NCBI GenBank assembly: GCA_039033795.1
Contig: JBCCBY010000044.1
Coordinates: 1 to 14,705, forward strand
Direction: 5' to 3'
From: Parvularcula sp039033795
GTDB lineage: Bacteria; Pseudomonadota; Alphaproteobacteria; Caulobacterales; Parvularculaceae
Length of the DNA stretch: 14,705 nt
The position numbers were made by a program, and so were the translations under genes. Within the stretch, counting starts at the first letter, position 1. Each line of letters starts with the position of its first letter. This document shows positions 7,573 through 14,449 of this stretch, piece by piece. The notes beneath the pieces are model-generated. The model was not told the DNA's origin. It searched no databases and saw nothing but the letters and a program-made list of their open reading frames with translations.

Positions 7573-8991
7573 CTATCCTGATGAGAGGCCCAAATAGATC
7601 GCGATCGGGGCCAAAAGCGGCTTGAGCTTTTTCGCTAGGTTCCAAAGTTTGCTCAGCGGGCTGGATTTGAACCGTTTGTAGGCGTCTTTCACCTCTTGGC
7701 TAGCATTGGCGATGATTTCGCCCGTTTCTTGATCAATCCAATCCCAGATCGGCTCAGCGGCTTCACCCAATTCATCTTGCACTTGCCAGAGTCGCGTGAG
7801 TGCTGCTGCGCAAAGATTGCGTATCGCCCCAAGGTAGAGAAGCTTGGCGCGCGCATAGACTTGCGCAGATAGAATTCGTGTGCGCACAAATAAATCACGG
7901 AAGCGCTGCAACCGCGCAAGGGAGGCAGGCTCCAACGCTTCTTCCATGCTTTCGTCATCTGCCAGTCCTGCAAACTCAATGGCGTCGTCGTCTACCAATT
8001 GGGGGGCCGTCGCCTCATCCGCGACGCGCTGTTGATAGGCGCGATAGTCCGCATAGGTCTGGCTTAACTGAAGAAGCGATGCGCGAAGGGCCGTTAGGAG
8101 TGCACCCAGCCGATGGTCCGCGTCTTCAAGATCTGGGGGAAGGATGGCGGCCATGGTCTCGAGAAGACCATTCACGTAGATCGCGTCGAAATTCGCTGGA
8201 TCCTCGCCGATTGCGTTCAGCAAGTCATCCGCATCACCTTCATCGTCATGACTCACGGCGTTGGATTTGACCCAACGCTTGCCGAGTTTTTCTGCTTGTG
8301 TACGGACGACCTTGAAGAGCGAGGCACGCTCGTTGTCGGGAACGTCCTCACGCTTTTCCGGGCTGCTGAGCAGGAGGCGGTCATCGGGTCCGGTCGACGC
8401 GCGAGGGAGCCCGCTCATCTGTTCTGCTTGGGTCAAGTCCCTTGGTTCAAGTCCTGGGTCTGAACCTTCCTCTTCTTCCGTGTCCCACCAATCGGGGCGT
8501 TGAACGCCTTCGGGCAACTCAGTCGCGGCGTTACCGATGGTGTCACGCAGCAGATCTTGCCAGGACAACTTGTCGTCTCCAGGCGGCTGGGCTGGCACCA
8601 GACTGGCGCCCACCAGGTTGGCGCCTAGCAGGTCGGCGTCCACCAGGTTGGCGCCTAGCAGGTTGGCGCCTAGCAGGTTGGCGCGTTGCAGGTTGGCGCG
8701 TTGCAGGTTGGCGTCTTCCAGGTTAGCGCCTTCCAGGTAGGCGTCTTGCAGGTTGGCGCCTTCCAGGCCGGCGTCTCGCAGGTTGGCGCGTTGCACGTCA
8801 GCGTCTTGCAGGTTGGCGCGTTGCACGTCAGCGTCTTGCAGGTCGGCGTCTTGCAGGTCGGCGCCTTGCAGGTCGGCGCCTCGCAGGTTGGCGCCATACA
8901 GATCAGGCCGGATGTGCAGGTTCTCGCGTCGCCAGGCATTCCAGGCCTTCACGCCCTGTCGCAGGATTCCCAAATGCTCTTCGTTCGCCAT
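7573..8991 (-). CDS. Pentapeptide-repeat protein with a large C-terminal region of unknown function
   Basis: A 472-residue protein. ATG 8991 has GGAGG five bases upstream. An N-terminal cap (1-31, EEHLGILRQGVKAWNAWR) of a kind common in front of these repeats leads into 20 uninterrupted pentapeptides (32-131), A(D/N)LxX type with Leu, sometimes Val, at the centre. These should fold as a short right-handed quadrilateral beta-helix. Residues 135-255 are acidic and probably disordered (EEEEGSDPG at 173-181). Residues 260-445 are predicted mainly helical (LLETMAAILPP, then LGALLTALRASLLQLSQTYADYRAYQQ, then a second helical block at 358-410). The end is a basic, then hydrophobic tail (449-472, KKLKPLLAPIAIYLGL) that may insert in or touch a membrane. 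No catalytic motif is visible, so I name no function. It is not of the DNA-gyrase-mimic length alone. It separates ivd from mccBA and could be co-transcribed with ivd. Confidence 0.88.
   Translation of the reverse strand: MANEEHLGILRQGVKAWNAWRRENLHIRPDLYGANLRGADLQGADLQDADLQDADVQRANLQDADVQRANLRDAGLEGANLQDAYLEGANLEDANLQRANLQRANLLGANLLGANLVDADLLGANLVGASLVPAQPPGDDKLSWQDLLRDTIGNAATELPEGVQRPDWWDTEEEEGSDPGLEPRDLTQAEQMSGLPRASTGPDDRLLLSSPEKREDVPDNERASLFKVVRTQAEKLGKRWVKSNAVSHDDEGDADDLLNAIGEDPANFDAIYVNGLLETMAAILPPDLEDADHRLGALLTALRASLLQLSQTYADYRAYQQRVADEATAPQLVDDDAIEFAGLADDESMEEALEPASLARLQRFRDLFVRTRILSAQVYARAKLLYLGAIRNLCAAALTRLWQVQDELGEAAEPIWDWIDQETGEIIANASQEVKDAYKRFKSSPLSKLWNLAKKLKPLLAPIAIYLGLSSG
8599..8898 (-). 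repeat. Array of twenty 15-bp units encoding the pentapeptide repeats
   Basis: On the plus strand the unit reads roughly CAGGTTGGCGCCTAG, repeated in register. Several neighbouring units (for example 8643-8705) are nearly identical at DNA level, not just in protein. This points to expansion by slippage or unequal exchange, so copy number may vary between strains. It lies wholly inside the gene. Confidence 0.9.
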
Positions 8992-8996
8992 GCGCG

Positions 8997-9001
8997 CCTC
9001 C
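8997..9001 (-). promoter_or_regulatory. Ribosome binding site of the pentapeptide gene
   Basis: GGAGG on the minus strand lies five bases before ATG 8991. It supports this start over open sequence further upstream. Confidence 0.75.
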
Positions 9002-9356
9002 GGCTTGTGCCACGATAGCGGGTGTTTTGGCCCTGTGCATCTGTTCTTGCTGCGTCCTTTTCAGGCGGCGTCTGACCGTTTTGATGGGCGTCGTCGGGGG
9101 GCCCGCGGTCATAGATGCGGTTGCGCCGGTACAGTCGTCGATCAGCGGATCGATGCCGCCGATCGGGTTCATGCGACGACGGGGATCCACGCCCGCCCCC
9201 TGGGCAGAGGCGGCACGACGAGCCATGGCACAATCGCGCGTCTTGGACCGCGCCGCTGGCATGATCGCGCATCCTCCCCCGGCGCCTTTCGCCGGTTCGT
9301 TCCATCGGCGCCCCGACAGCTTTTGCCCCCGCGCTGGCCTAGAAATCTCGGGCGAT

Positions 9357-9385
9357 TGCTCTAGTTCCTTGCTGAAAAAAGAGCA
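9357..9385 (+). repeat. Inverted repeat in the mccB leader
   Basis: TGCTCT (9357-9362) and AGAGCA (9380-9385) are perfect 6-base inverted arms with a 17-base loop, ending eight bases before the mccB ribosome site. A leader hairpin or an operator is possible. The stem is too short to be sure it is more than chance. Confidence 0.2.
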
Positions 9386-9392
9386 CACATTC

Positions 9393-9399
9393 AAAGGAG
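9393..9399 (+). promoter_or_regulatory. Ribosome binding site that sets a GTG start for mccB
   Basis: AAAGGAG lies five bases before GTG 9405. No ATG near this point is in frame, and the long open stretch upstream has no family-like sequence. Confidence 0.8.
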
Positions 9400-9404
9400 C
9401 GCCA

Positions 9405-11006
9405 GTGCCGATACTTGAGACTGCGCTGGATGCGGCGAACGACGATTTTCGCCGCCGGATGGCTGAGATGGAGCCGCTGTTGGCGGAGCTGCGCGCGCGC
9501 GTTGCCACCGCGCGCCTGGGCGGCGGGGACGAGAAGAACGCACGCCACAGGGCGCGGGGCAAGATGCTGGCGCGGGAACGGATCAACGCGCTTCTTGATC
9601 CGGGCGGGGATTTTTTAGAGGTCGGCCAGCTCGCCGCTTACGGCATGTACAGCGGCGATATCCACTGTGCAGGGATCGTCTCCGGCATTGGCACCGTGAT
9701 GGGCCGCCAGTGCCTGATCGCCGCCAATGATCCCACGGTGAAGGGCGGCAGCTATCACCCGATGACCGTGAAAAAGCACCTCCGCGCGCAAGAGATCGCG
9801 GAGGAGAACCACCTGCCATGCCTTTACCTTGTGGAATCGGGCGGGGCGTTTCTGCCGATGCAGGATGAGGTTTTTCCCGATAAAGATGATTTTGGGCGGA
9901 TCTTTTATAACCAGGCCCGGATGAGCGCCAAGGGCATTCCGCAGATTTCCGTCGTGCACGGCTCATCCACCGCGGGCGGGGCCTATGTCCCGGCGATGTC
10001 CGATGAAACGATCATCGTGAAGGAGCAGGGGACGATCTTTCTCGCTGGCCCGCCGCTGGTGAAGGCTGCCACGGGTGAAGTTGTCTCGGCGGAGGACCTG
10101 GGCGGCGGGGATGCGCACACGCGGATTTCGGGCGTGTCGGATCACCTCGCCGATAACGACACCCATGCGCTGGCCTTGGCGCGTGAGGTGGTGGCGACCC
10201 TGCCAGAGCAAAATCCCACATTGGCGGACGAGTTTGATGAGCCGCTTTATCCCGCGCATGAGCTTCGCGGTTGCGCGGAGACGGATCTGCGTAAGCCCTT
10301 CGATGTGCGCGAGATCATTGCACGGATTGTCGACGGCTCGCGCTTTCAAGAGTTCAAGGCTCGCTATGGGGAGACGCTCGTCTGCGGTTTTGCTGAGATT
10401 GAGGGGCGCCGGGTTGGCATTCTTGGCAACAACGGGGTTCTCTTTTCTGAAAGCGCTCAAAAGGGCGCGCATTTCGTTGAGCTTTGTTGTGCTCGGAACA
10501 TTCCGCTTCTGTTCTTGCAGAACATCACTGGATTTATGGTCGGCAAGGATGCGGAGCACGGAGGGATCGCCAAACACGGCGCCAAAATGGTGACGGCTGT
10601 TTCATGCGCGAATGTCCCCAAAATCACGGTGATTGTCGGGGGCTCTTACGGTGCGGGCAATTACGGGATGTGCGGCCGGGCCTATAGCCCCCGGTTCTTG
10701 TTCATGTGGCCCAATGCCCGGATCTCCGTCATGGGCGGCTCAGCGGCAGCGAATGTTCTCGCCACTGTCCGCGAGGATGCTCTCGCGGCCAAGGGGCAGT
10801 CGTGGACGGACGAAGAGCGGGCCACCTTTAAAAAGCCGATCGAAGATCAGTTTGAAGAGCAAGGTTCGCCCTATTACTCCACGGCGCGGCTCTGGGACGA
10901 TGGGATCATTGATCCCGCTGATACGCGCCGCGTGATCTCCCTTGCGCTCTCCGCCAGCCTCAACGCCCCAGCGCAAGAAACGCGCTTTGGCATTTTTAGG
11001 ATGTAG
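9405..11006 (+). CDS. mccB: 3-Methylcrotonyl-CoA carboxylase, beta (carboxyltransferase) subunit
   Basis: A 533-residue protein, the usual length for MCC-beta. It moves the carboxyl group from biotin to 3-methylcrotonyl-CoA, making 3-methylglutaconyl-CoA in the leucine pathway. The start is GTG 9405 behind AAAGGAG. Seen: the N-terminal crotonase-like half with HRARGKMLARERI (48-60), ESGGAFLPMQ (144-153) and the oxyanion-type loop GSSTAGGAYVPAMSDE (186-201); and the C-terminal half with GGSYGAGNYGMCGRAYSPRF (412-431), MWPNARISVMGG (434-445), SPYYSTARLWDDGIIDPADT (488-507) and the terminal FGIFRM. These are MCC rather than propionyl-CoA carboxylase features. One oddity: after VMGG the sequence is SAAANVLATV, where MCC-beta proteins I recall have EQAANVLAT. 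mccA follows four bases after the stop. Confidence 0.95.
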   Translation: MPILETALDAANDDFRRRMAEMEPLLAELRARVATARLGGGDEKNARHRARGKMLARERINALLDPGGDFLEVGQLAAYGMYSGDIHCAGIVSGIGTVMGRQCLIAANDPTVKGGSYHPMTVKKHLRAQEIAEENHLPCLYLVESGGAFLPMQDEVFPDKDDFGRIFYNQARMSAKGIPQISVVHGSSTAGGAYVPAMSDETIIVKEQGTIFLAGPPLVKAATGEVVSAEDLGGGDAHTRISGVSDHLADNDTHALALAREVVATLPEQNPTLADEFDEPLYPAHELRGCAETDLRKPFDVREIIARIVDGSRFQEFKARYGETLVCGFAEIEGRRVGILGNNGVLFSESAQKGAHFVELCCARNIPLLFLQNITGFMVGKDAEHGGIAKHGAKMVTAVSCANVPKITVIVGGSYGAGNYGMCGRAYSPRFLFMWPNARISVMGGSAAANVLATVREDALAAKGQSWTDEERATFKKPIEDQFEEQGSPYYSTARLWDDGIIDPADTRRVISLALSASLNAPAQETRFGIFRM

Positions 11007-11010
11007 GCCG

Positions 11011-12978
11011 ATGTTTTCGAAGCTTCTGATTGCCAACCGGGGCGAGATCGCCGTCCGTGTGATACGCACAGCCCGGGCGATGGGCATCAAGACCGTGGCC
11101 GTCTATTCCGACGCCGATGCCCACGCGATGCATGTTCGTCTAGCGGACGAGGCCTATAGGCTAGGGCCGCCTGCAGCCTCAGAGAGCTATCTCCTCAGTG
11201 ATAGGATCATTGGGATTGCGCAAGAGTGCGGGGCGGAGGCGATCCATCCTGGCTATGGCTTTCTCTCTGAAAACGCGGGTTTCAGCCAGGCATGCGCGGA
11301 TGCGGGCATTGCGTTTGTTGGTCCCAAACCGCCGACGATTGAAGCCATGGGGTCAAAGGCGCGCGCCAAGGAATTGATGAGTGAGGCGGGTGTGCCCATG
11401 CTGCCTGGCTATCAGGGTCAAGATCAATCGATCACCACCTTCCGGGCGGAAGCGGACCGTATCGGTTATCCTGTGCTTTTAAAAGCGGCCGCGGGCGGCG
11501 GCGGGAAGGGTATGCGGATCGTTGAGCGTGCCGAGGACCTCGAAGGAGAACTTGAAAGCGCCAAACGCGAGGCGATGTCGGCCTTTGGCGATGACCGCTT
11601 TATCGTCGAGAAATTCCTCGGTGCACCCCGGCATGTGGAGGTCCAAGTCTTCGGCGACACCCATGGTAACGTCGTCCACCTTTTTGAACGGGACTGCTCT
11701 GTCCAGCGCCGCTATCAAAAGGTGGTGGAGGAAGCGCCTGCGCCCAATTTGCCCGACGATGTGCGCGCGAGCCTGCACCAGGCGGCGGTCGATGCTGCGC
11801 GTAAGGTTGATTATGTGGGGGCGGGCACCGTCGAGTTCCTCTACGATGGCGCGGAAGGCGTTTATTTCATGGAGATGAACACGCGGCTTCAGGTTGAGCA
11901 TCCCGTGACCGAGGAGATCACGGGCCTGGACCTCGTCGAGTGGCAGCTTCGCGTCGCCGCGGGAGAACCGATTCCGCTTGCTCAAGAGGACATCGTGGCC
12001 AATGGGCATGCCGTTGAGGTTCGTCTTTATGCAGAAGATCCCTTAGAGAACTATTTACCGCAGGTGGGTCGATTGACCAGCTTTGAGATCGATGAACCAG
12101 CCCGGGATTTTGGCCAAGGCGTCGTCCGGGTCGATACGGGGGTGGAAGCGGGCGATGCGATCACGCCCTTTTACGACCCGATGATCGCGAAGGTCATCGC
12201 TTTCTCCGACACGCGCGCCGATGCGATCGCGACGCTCAGCGATAGCCTCGCTGAGGGGCAGATCGGTGGCCTTGTGACCAATCGCGATTTCCTCATCGAT
12301 ATTCTTCGGCATGGGGCATTCACGGCTGCTCCTCCTGCGACGACCTTCCTCAAGGCGACAGGGCTAGAGGGGGAGCGCGGACCTTTGGAGCCGCTCCACG
12401 CGGCCGCCGCGGTCATGGTCCTGGCCGGGATCATCGATGGCGAACGTCTCGGGTTTCGTCTCAACGCCGCTGATGTCGCCCAGGCCTTCTTGGTGGATCG
12501 CGGTGAACGCCGGACCGCGCGCGTCACCTTTGACGGCCATCAATGGTATGCACTGATCGATGGTGAGTCTCACACCCTCCACCTGTCCGATGGCGGCGAT
12601 GACGGTCTTATCATGACCATCGATGATGCATCCTTGATCCTTGACGATGGTTGGGTTGAACCAGGAGGCGGCGCTGTCATCCTTCAGACACCAGAGGCCA
12701 GTGTCCGCGTCCCGCTGTTTAATCCGTTTGAGGCGGCCGGGCAGGGGGATGCAGCGGAGCAGGCCCTCTCATCGCCCATGCCCGCCACCGTCACAGGTGT
12801 GCTGGTGGCGCGCGGAGACGCGGTGGCGGCGGGCGACACGCTGATGACGCTTGAGGCGATGAAAATGGAAACCGTGATCAAGGCGCCCCACGACGGCACC
12901 GTGGACGCGGTTCATTTTCAGAGTGGTGACAGCGTGAAGAAGGGTGCGTTGCTGCTTGGGTTGTCGGCGGCTGACTAA
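11011..12978 (+). CDS. mccA: 3-Methylcrotonyl-CoA carboxylase, alpha (biotin carboxylase/BCCP) subunit
   Basis: A 655-residue biotin-dependent subunit that carboxylates biotin with ATP and bicarbonate, then hands it to the beta subunit. Domains: biotin carboxylase N-domain (1-115, KLLIANRGEIAVRVIRTA), ATP-grasp (about 116-330, glycine loop AGGGGKGM at 161-168, and EMNTRLQVEHPVTE at 288-301), biotin carboxylase C-domain (to about 445), a less conserved middle that contacts the beta subunit, and a BCCP domain (about 580-652) with biotinyl lysine K618 in EAMKMETV. The size fits MCC-alpha. The ATG follows the mccB stop by four bases, and the AGG overlapping that stop probably serves as ribosome site. 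A longer in-frame opening from 10942 lies inside mccB and is not credible. The stop shares CTAA with the convergent small gene. Confidence 0.95.
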   Translation: MFSKLLIANRGEIAVRVIRTARAMGIKTVAVYSDADAHAMHVRLADEAYRLGPPAASESYLLSDRIIGIAQECGAEAIHPGYGFLSENAGFSQACADAGIAFVGPKPPTIEAMGSKARAKELMSEAGVPMLPGYQGQDQSITTFRAEADRIGYPVLLKAAAGGGGKGMRIVERAEDLEGELESAKREAMSAFGDDRFIVEKFLGAPRHVEVQVFGDTHGNVVHLFERDCSVQRRYQKVVEEAPAPNLPDDVRASLHQAAVDAARKVDYVGAGTVEFLYDGAEGVYFMEMNTRLQVEHPVTEEITGLDLVEWQLRVAAGEPIPLAQEDIVANGHAVEVRLYAEDPLENYLPQVGRLTSFEIDEPARDFGQGVVRVDTGVEAGDAITPFYDPMIAKVIAFSDTRADAIATLSDSLAEGQIGGLVTNRDFLIDILRHGAFTAAPPATTFLKATGLEGERGPLEPLHAAAAVMVLAGIIDGERLGFRLNAADVAQAFLVDRGERRTARVTFDGHQWYALIDGESHTLHLSDGGDDGLIMTIDDASLILDDGWVEPGGGAVILQTPEASVRVPLFNPFEAAGQGDAAEQALSSPMPATVTGVLVARGDAVAAGDTLMTLEAMKMETVIKAPHDGTVDAVHFQSGDSVKKGALLLGLSAAD

Positions 12979-13205
12979 AGGCAGGGCACGGACATTGAGC
13001 GTCGCCCAACCGACTGACCATCCTGCTTGGTTTCATGCATCACGCGATAGCACGTGTCGCCCGTTAGAATTTTAATCCCTGTACCAATTGCTGCCCCCGC
13101 AGCAAGCAACAAGAGAGTCGCCACAAGAACAGGCCCTGTCTTGCCGCGCCGTCTGATCACGCGCCGACGGACCGTTCCCAGAGGATACATCTGCCCAACC
13201 ATCAT
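12975..13205 (-). CDS. Small single-pass membrane protein of unknown function
   Basis: A 76-residue protein not recognised. Seen: a basic N-terminus (VRRRVIRRR, 12-20), one strong hydrophobic helix (about 25-47), and a short polar tail with two cysteines (C52 and C75). By the positive-inside rule the tail is periplasmic, where the cysteines could pair. The start is one of two adjacent ATGs (13205 or 13202) behind GGGAACGGA. It lies 12 bp after the stop of the larger membrane protein gene on the same strand, so the two are probably one transcript. Its stop overlaps the mccA stop. The operon position and plausible ribosome site make it likely real, though its small size leaves doubt. Confidence 0.6.
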   Translation of the reverse strand: MMVGQMYPLGTVRRRVIRRRGKTGPVLVATLLLLAAGAAIGTGIKILTGDTCYRVMHETKQDGQSVGRRSMSVPCL

Positions 13206-13217
13206 TCCGTTCCCGCA

Positions 13218-14393
13218 TTATTCGAGACGGTTCCTGTCGCGGAACGTCACGATCTGCAGCTTGTCTTCGCCGACATGCTCTGCCACGGCCCTGTCAAGCT
13301 CGATGCGGGAGAAACGGAACCACTCGTTCTCTTCGAGAACCCTGCGCGCCTCACCCGCAACGCCAGCCATCGCTGCCCCATAGCCGGCAAGGGCGAAGAT
13401 GACGCCAGATCCCAAAGTAAGTGTAAATTCTTCAGCCGCGCGTGCAGGAAAAACACTCGCTGATACCAAACTTCCTGCAATCACCAGGCCTATGGTCAAA
13501 GCAAAGCCGCCCGCTGCGTAAAGTGTAGCATTCCGGTTCACTTGATACATTTGATTGCGCACCAGGCGTTCCGATAAGAGAAGCCGTTGCGCGAGCCAGT
13601 GGTAAGCGATGGTCCAGGTGGCGGCCTCTTCCTTCAGCTCCTCGACCTGGTTCATGCGTTTGTTGCGCTCGACATTGAGCGCCTGGCGTTTGGCGACCTG
13701 GAAATTCTGGTTAAGCTGGCTGAACCGACTGGTGATCGTGTTGTCGAAACCCAAGAGATTGCGCTGTTGGGCAAACTTATAGGGCCATTGGTAGAGCAGC
13801 ATCAAAAGAAGCAGGCCGATCACCGACGCCGCAGGCCAACAAAGCACTTCTGCTGTCCGTTCGCCGATCACCGGGATCATCACTGGCGTGGAGGGGAAAA
13901 GCGGATGCAACAAGGTGCCGATGCCCGCCGCGGCGATCGCGATTAACGGTGTGTACCAAAGAAGCAGTCTTCGTGCGTTGTCATTCAAGACCTTACGAAA
14001 CTCCGTGGTCCACGTCACAAAGCTTGAATCTTCACTGGTGGATCCAACGCCGAGCGATCGTTCAATTTCTGCCCGTTCCACTTCCTCGTAAAAGAGAGAA
14101 CCAGCAGGGAAGAGCGCGAAAGGCTGACGGAAATGGGCCTCGGAATTGCCAACCAGCTCGCGCGCCGTTGCCAAGTCAAATTCGGACGCTGACACCACTT
14201 GCAATCGTGGTCGGCCAATCTCGCGGAAGAAAAATGTGTAGGCGCGGGCGGGCACTGTATCGACATCGCCGCCCCGACTGGGCACAGCGTCAGCGACAAG
14301 GCTTCCTCCCGCTTTTCTGACAGCGCGCCCTGCACCAAAGAGCCGACCAATTAATCGGGGGACAAAAAGAAGTAACCGAATGAACGCTGCCAT
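13218..14393 (-). CDS. Four-helix membrane protein of unknown function
   Basis: A 391-residue protein I cannot assign to a family. Seen: an amphipathic or weakly hydrophobic N-terminus with spaced arginines (3-20), a soluble stretch (about 41-140), a first pair of transmembrane helices (about 143-165 and 183-203), and a central soluble domain (about 205-287) rich in Gln, Asn, Glu and Arg with coiled-coil character (LNQNFQVAKRQALNVERNKR, 227-246). A second helix pair follows (about 289-315 and 323-347), then a charged C-terminus. Even pairing puts both ends on the same side, probably cytoplasmic. No enzyme motif or signal peptide is visible. ATG 14393 lacks a ribosome site, and an in-frame stop lies just upstream. 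It is divergent from the SDR gene and upstream of the 76-residue membrane protein gene. Confidence 0.75.
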   Translation of the reverse strand: MAAFIRLLLFVPRLIGRLFGAGRAVRKAGGSLVADAVPSRGGDVDTVPARAYTFFFREIGRPRLQVVSASEFDLATARELVGNSEAHFRQPFALFPAGSLFYEEVERAEIERSLGVGSTSEDSSFVTWTTEFRKVLNDNARRLLLWYTPLIAIAAAGIGTLLHPLFPSTPVMIPVIGERTAEVLCWPAASVIGLLLLMLLYQWPYKFAQQRNLLGFDNTITSRFSQLNQNFQVAKRQALNVERNKRMNQVEELKEEAATWTIAYHWLAQRLLLSERLVRNQMYQVNRNATLYAAGGFALTIGLVIAGSLVSASVFPARAAEEFTLTLGSGVIFALAGYGAAMAGVAGEARRVLEENEWFRFSRIELDRAVAEHVGEDKLQIVTFRDRNRLE

Positions 14394-14408
14394 GGTTAAC
14401 AGTTTGAC

Positions 14409-14439
14409 ATTGTAGCGGTCAGAAACAAGGTGCTCGCAA
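14409..14439 (-). promoter_or_regulatory. Candidate promoter for the membrane-protein pair
   Basis: Read on the minus strand: TTGCGA (14439-14434) as -35, a 19-base spacer, and TACAAT (14414-14409) as -10. Transcription would start about 6-9 bases before ATG 14393, giving an almost leaderless message. That agrees with the absence of a ribosome site. The long spacer lowers confidence. The -35 overlaps the ribosome site of the divergent SDR gene. Confidence 0.3.
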
Positions 14440-14449
14440 GGAGTTTTTC

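Larger units (their letters stand above)
8992..9404. other. 413-bp divergent intergenic region with no convincing gene
   Basis: This gap separates the starts of the pentapeptide gene (minus) and mccB (plus). Frames are open on both strands because of high GC. The predicted peptides are Arg-, Pro- and Ala-rich with no recognisable domain or clear ribosome site, so I call none of them. The promoters of both genes should lie here. I find no convincing -35/-10 pair. Confidence 0.5.

Noticed and set aside
8599..8898. CRISPR array
   Set aside because: The repeats are contiguous 15-bp units without spacers and encode in-frame pentapeptides.
8442..9018. Repeat-rich open frames on the plus strand across the pentapeptide array
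   Set aside because: They are the complement of the 15-bp units read in other frames. The minus-strand frame alone gives the A(D/N)LxX pattern with a proper start.
9027..9404. 126-residue N-terminal extension of mccB
   Set aside because: The Arg/Pro-rich stretch has no match to the family. GTG 9405 has a good ribosome site and gives the normal length.
8903..9586. 227-codon minus-strand frame running through the divergent gap
   Set aside because: It overlaps the starts of both the pentapeptide gene and mccB, and has a low-complexity Arg/Ala-rich product.
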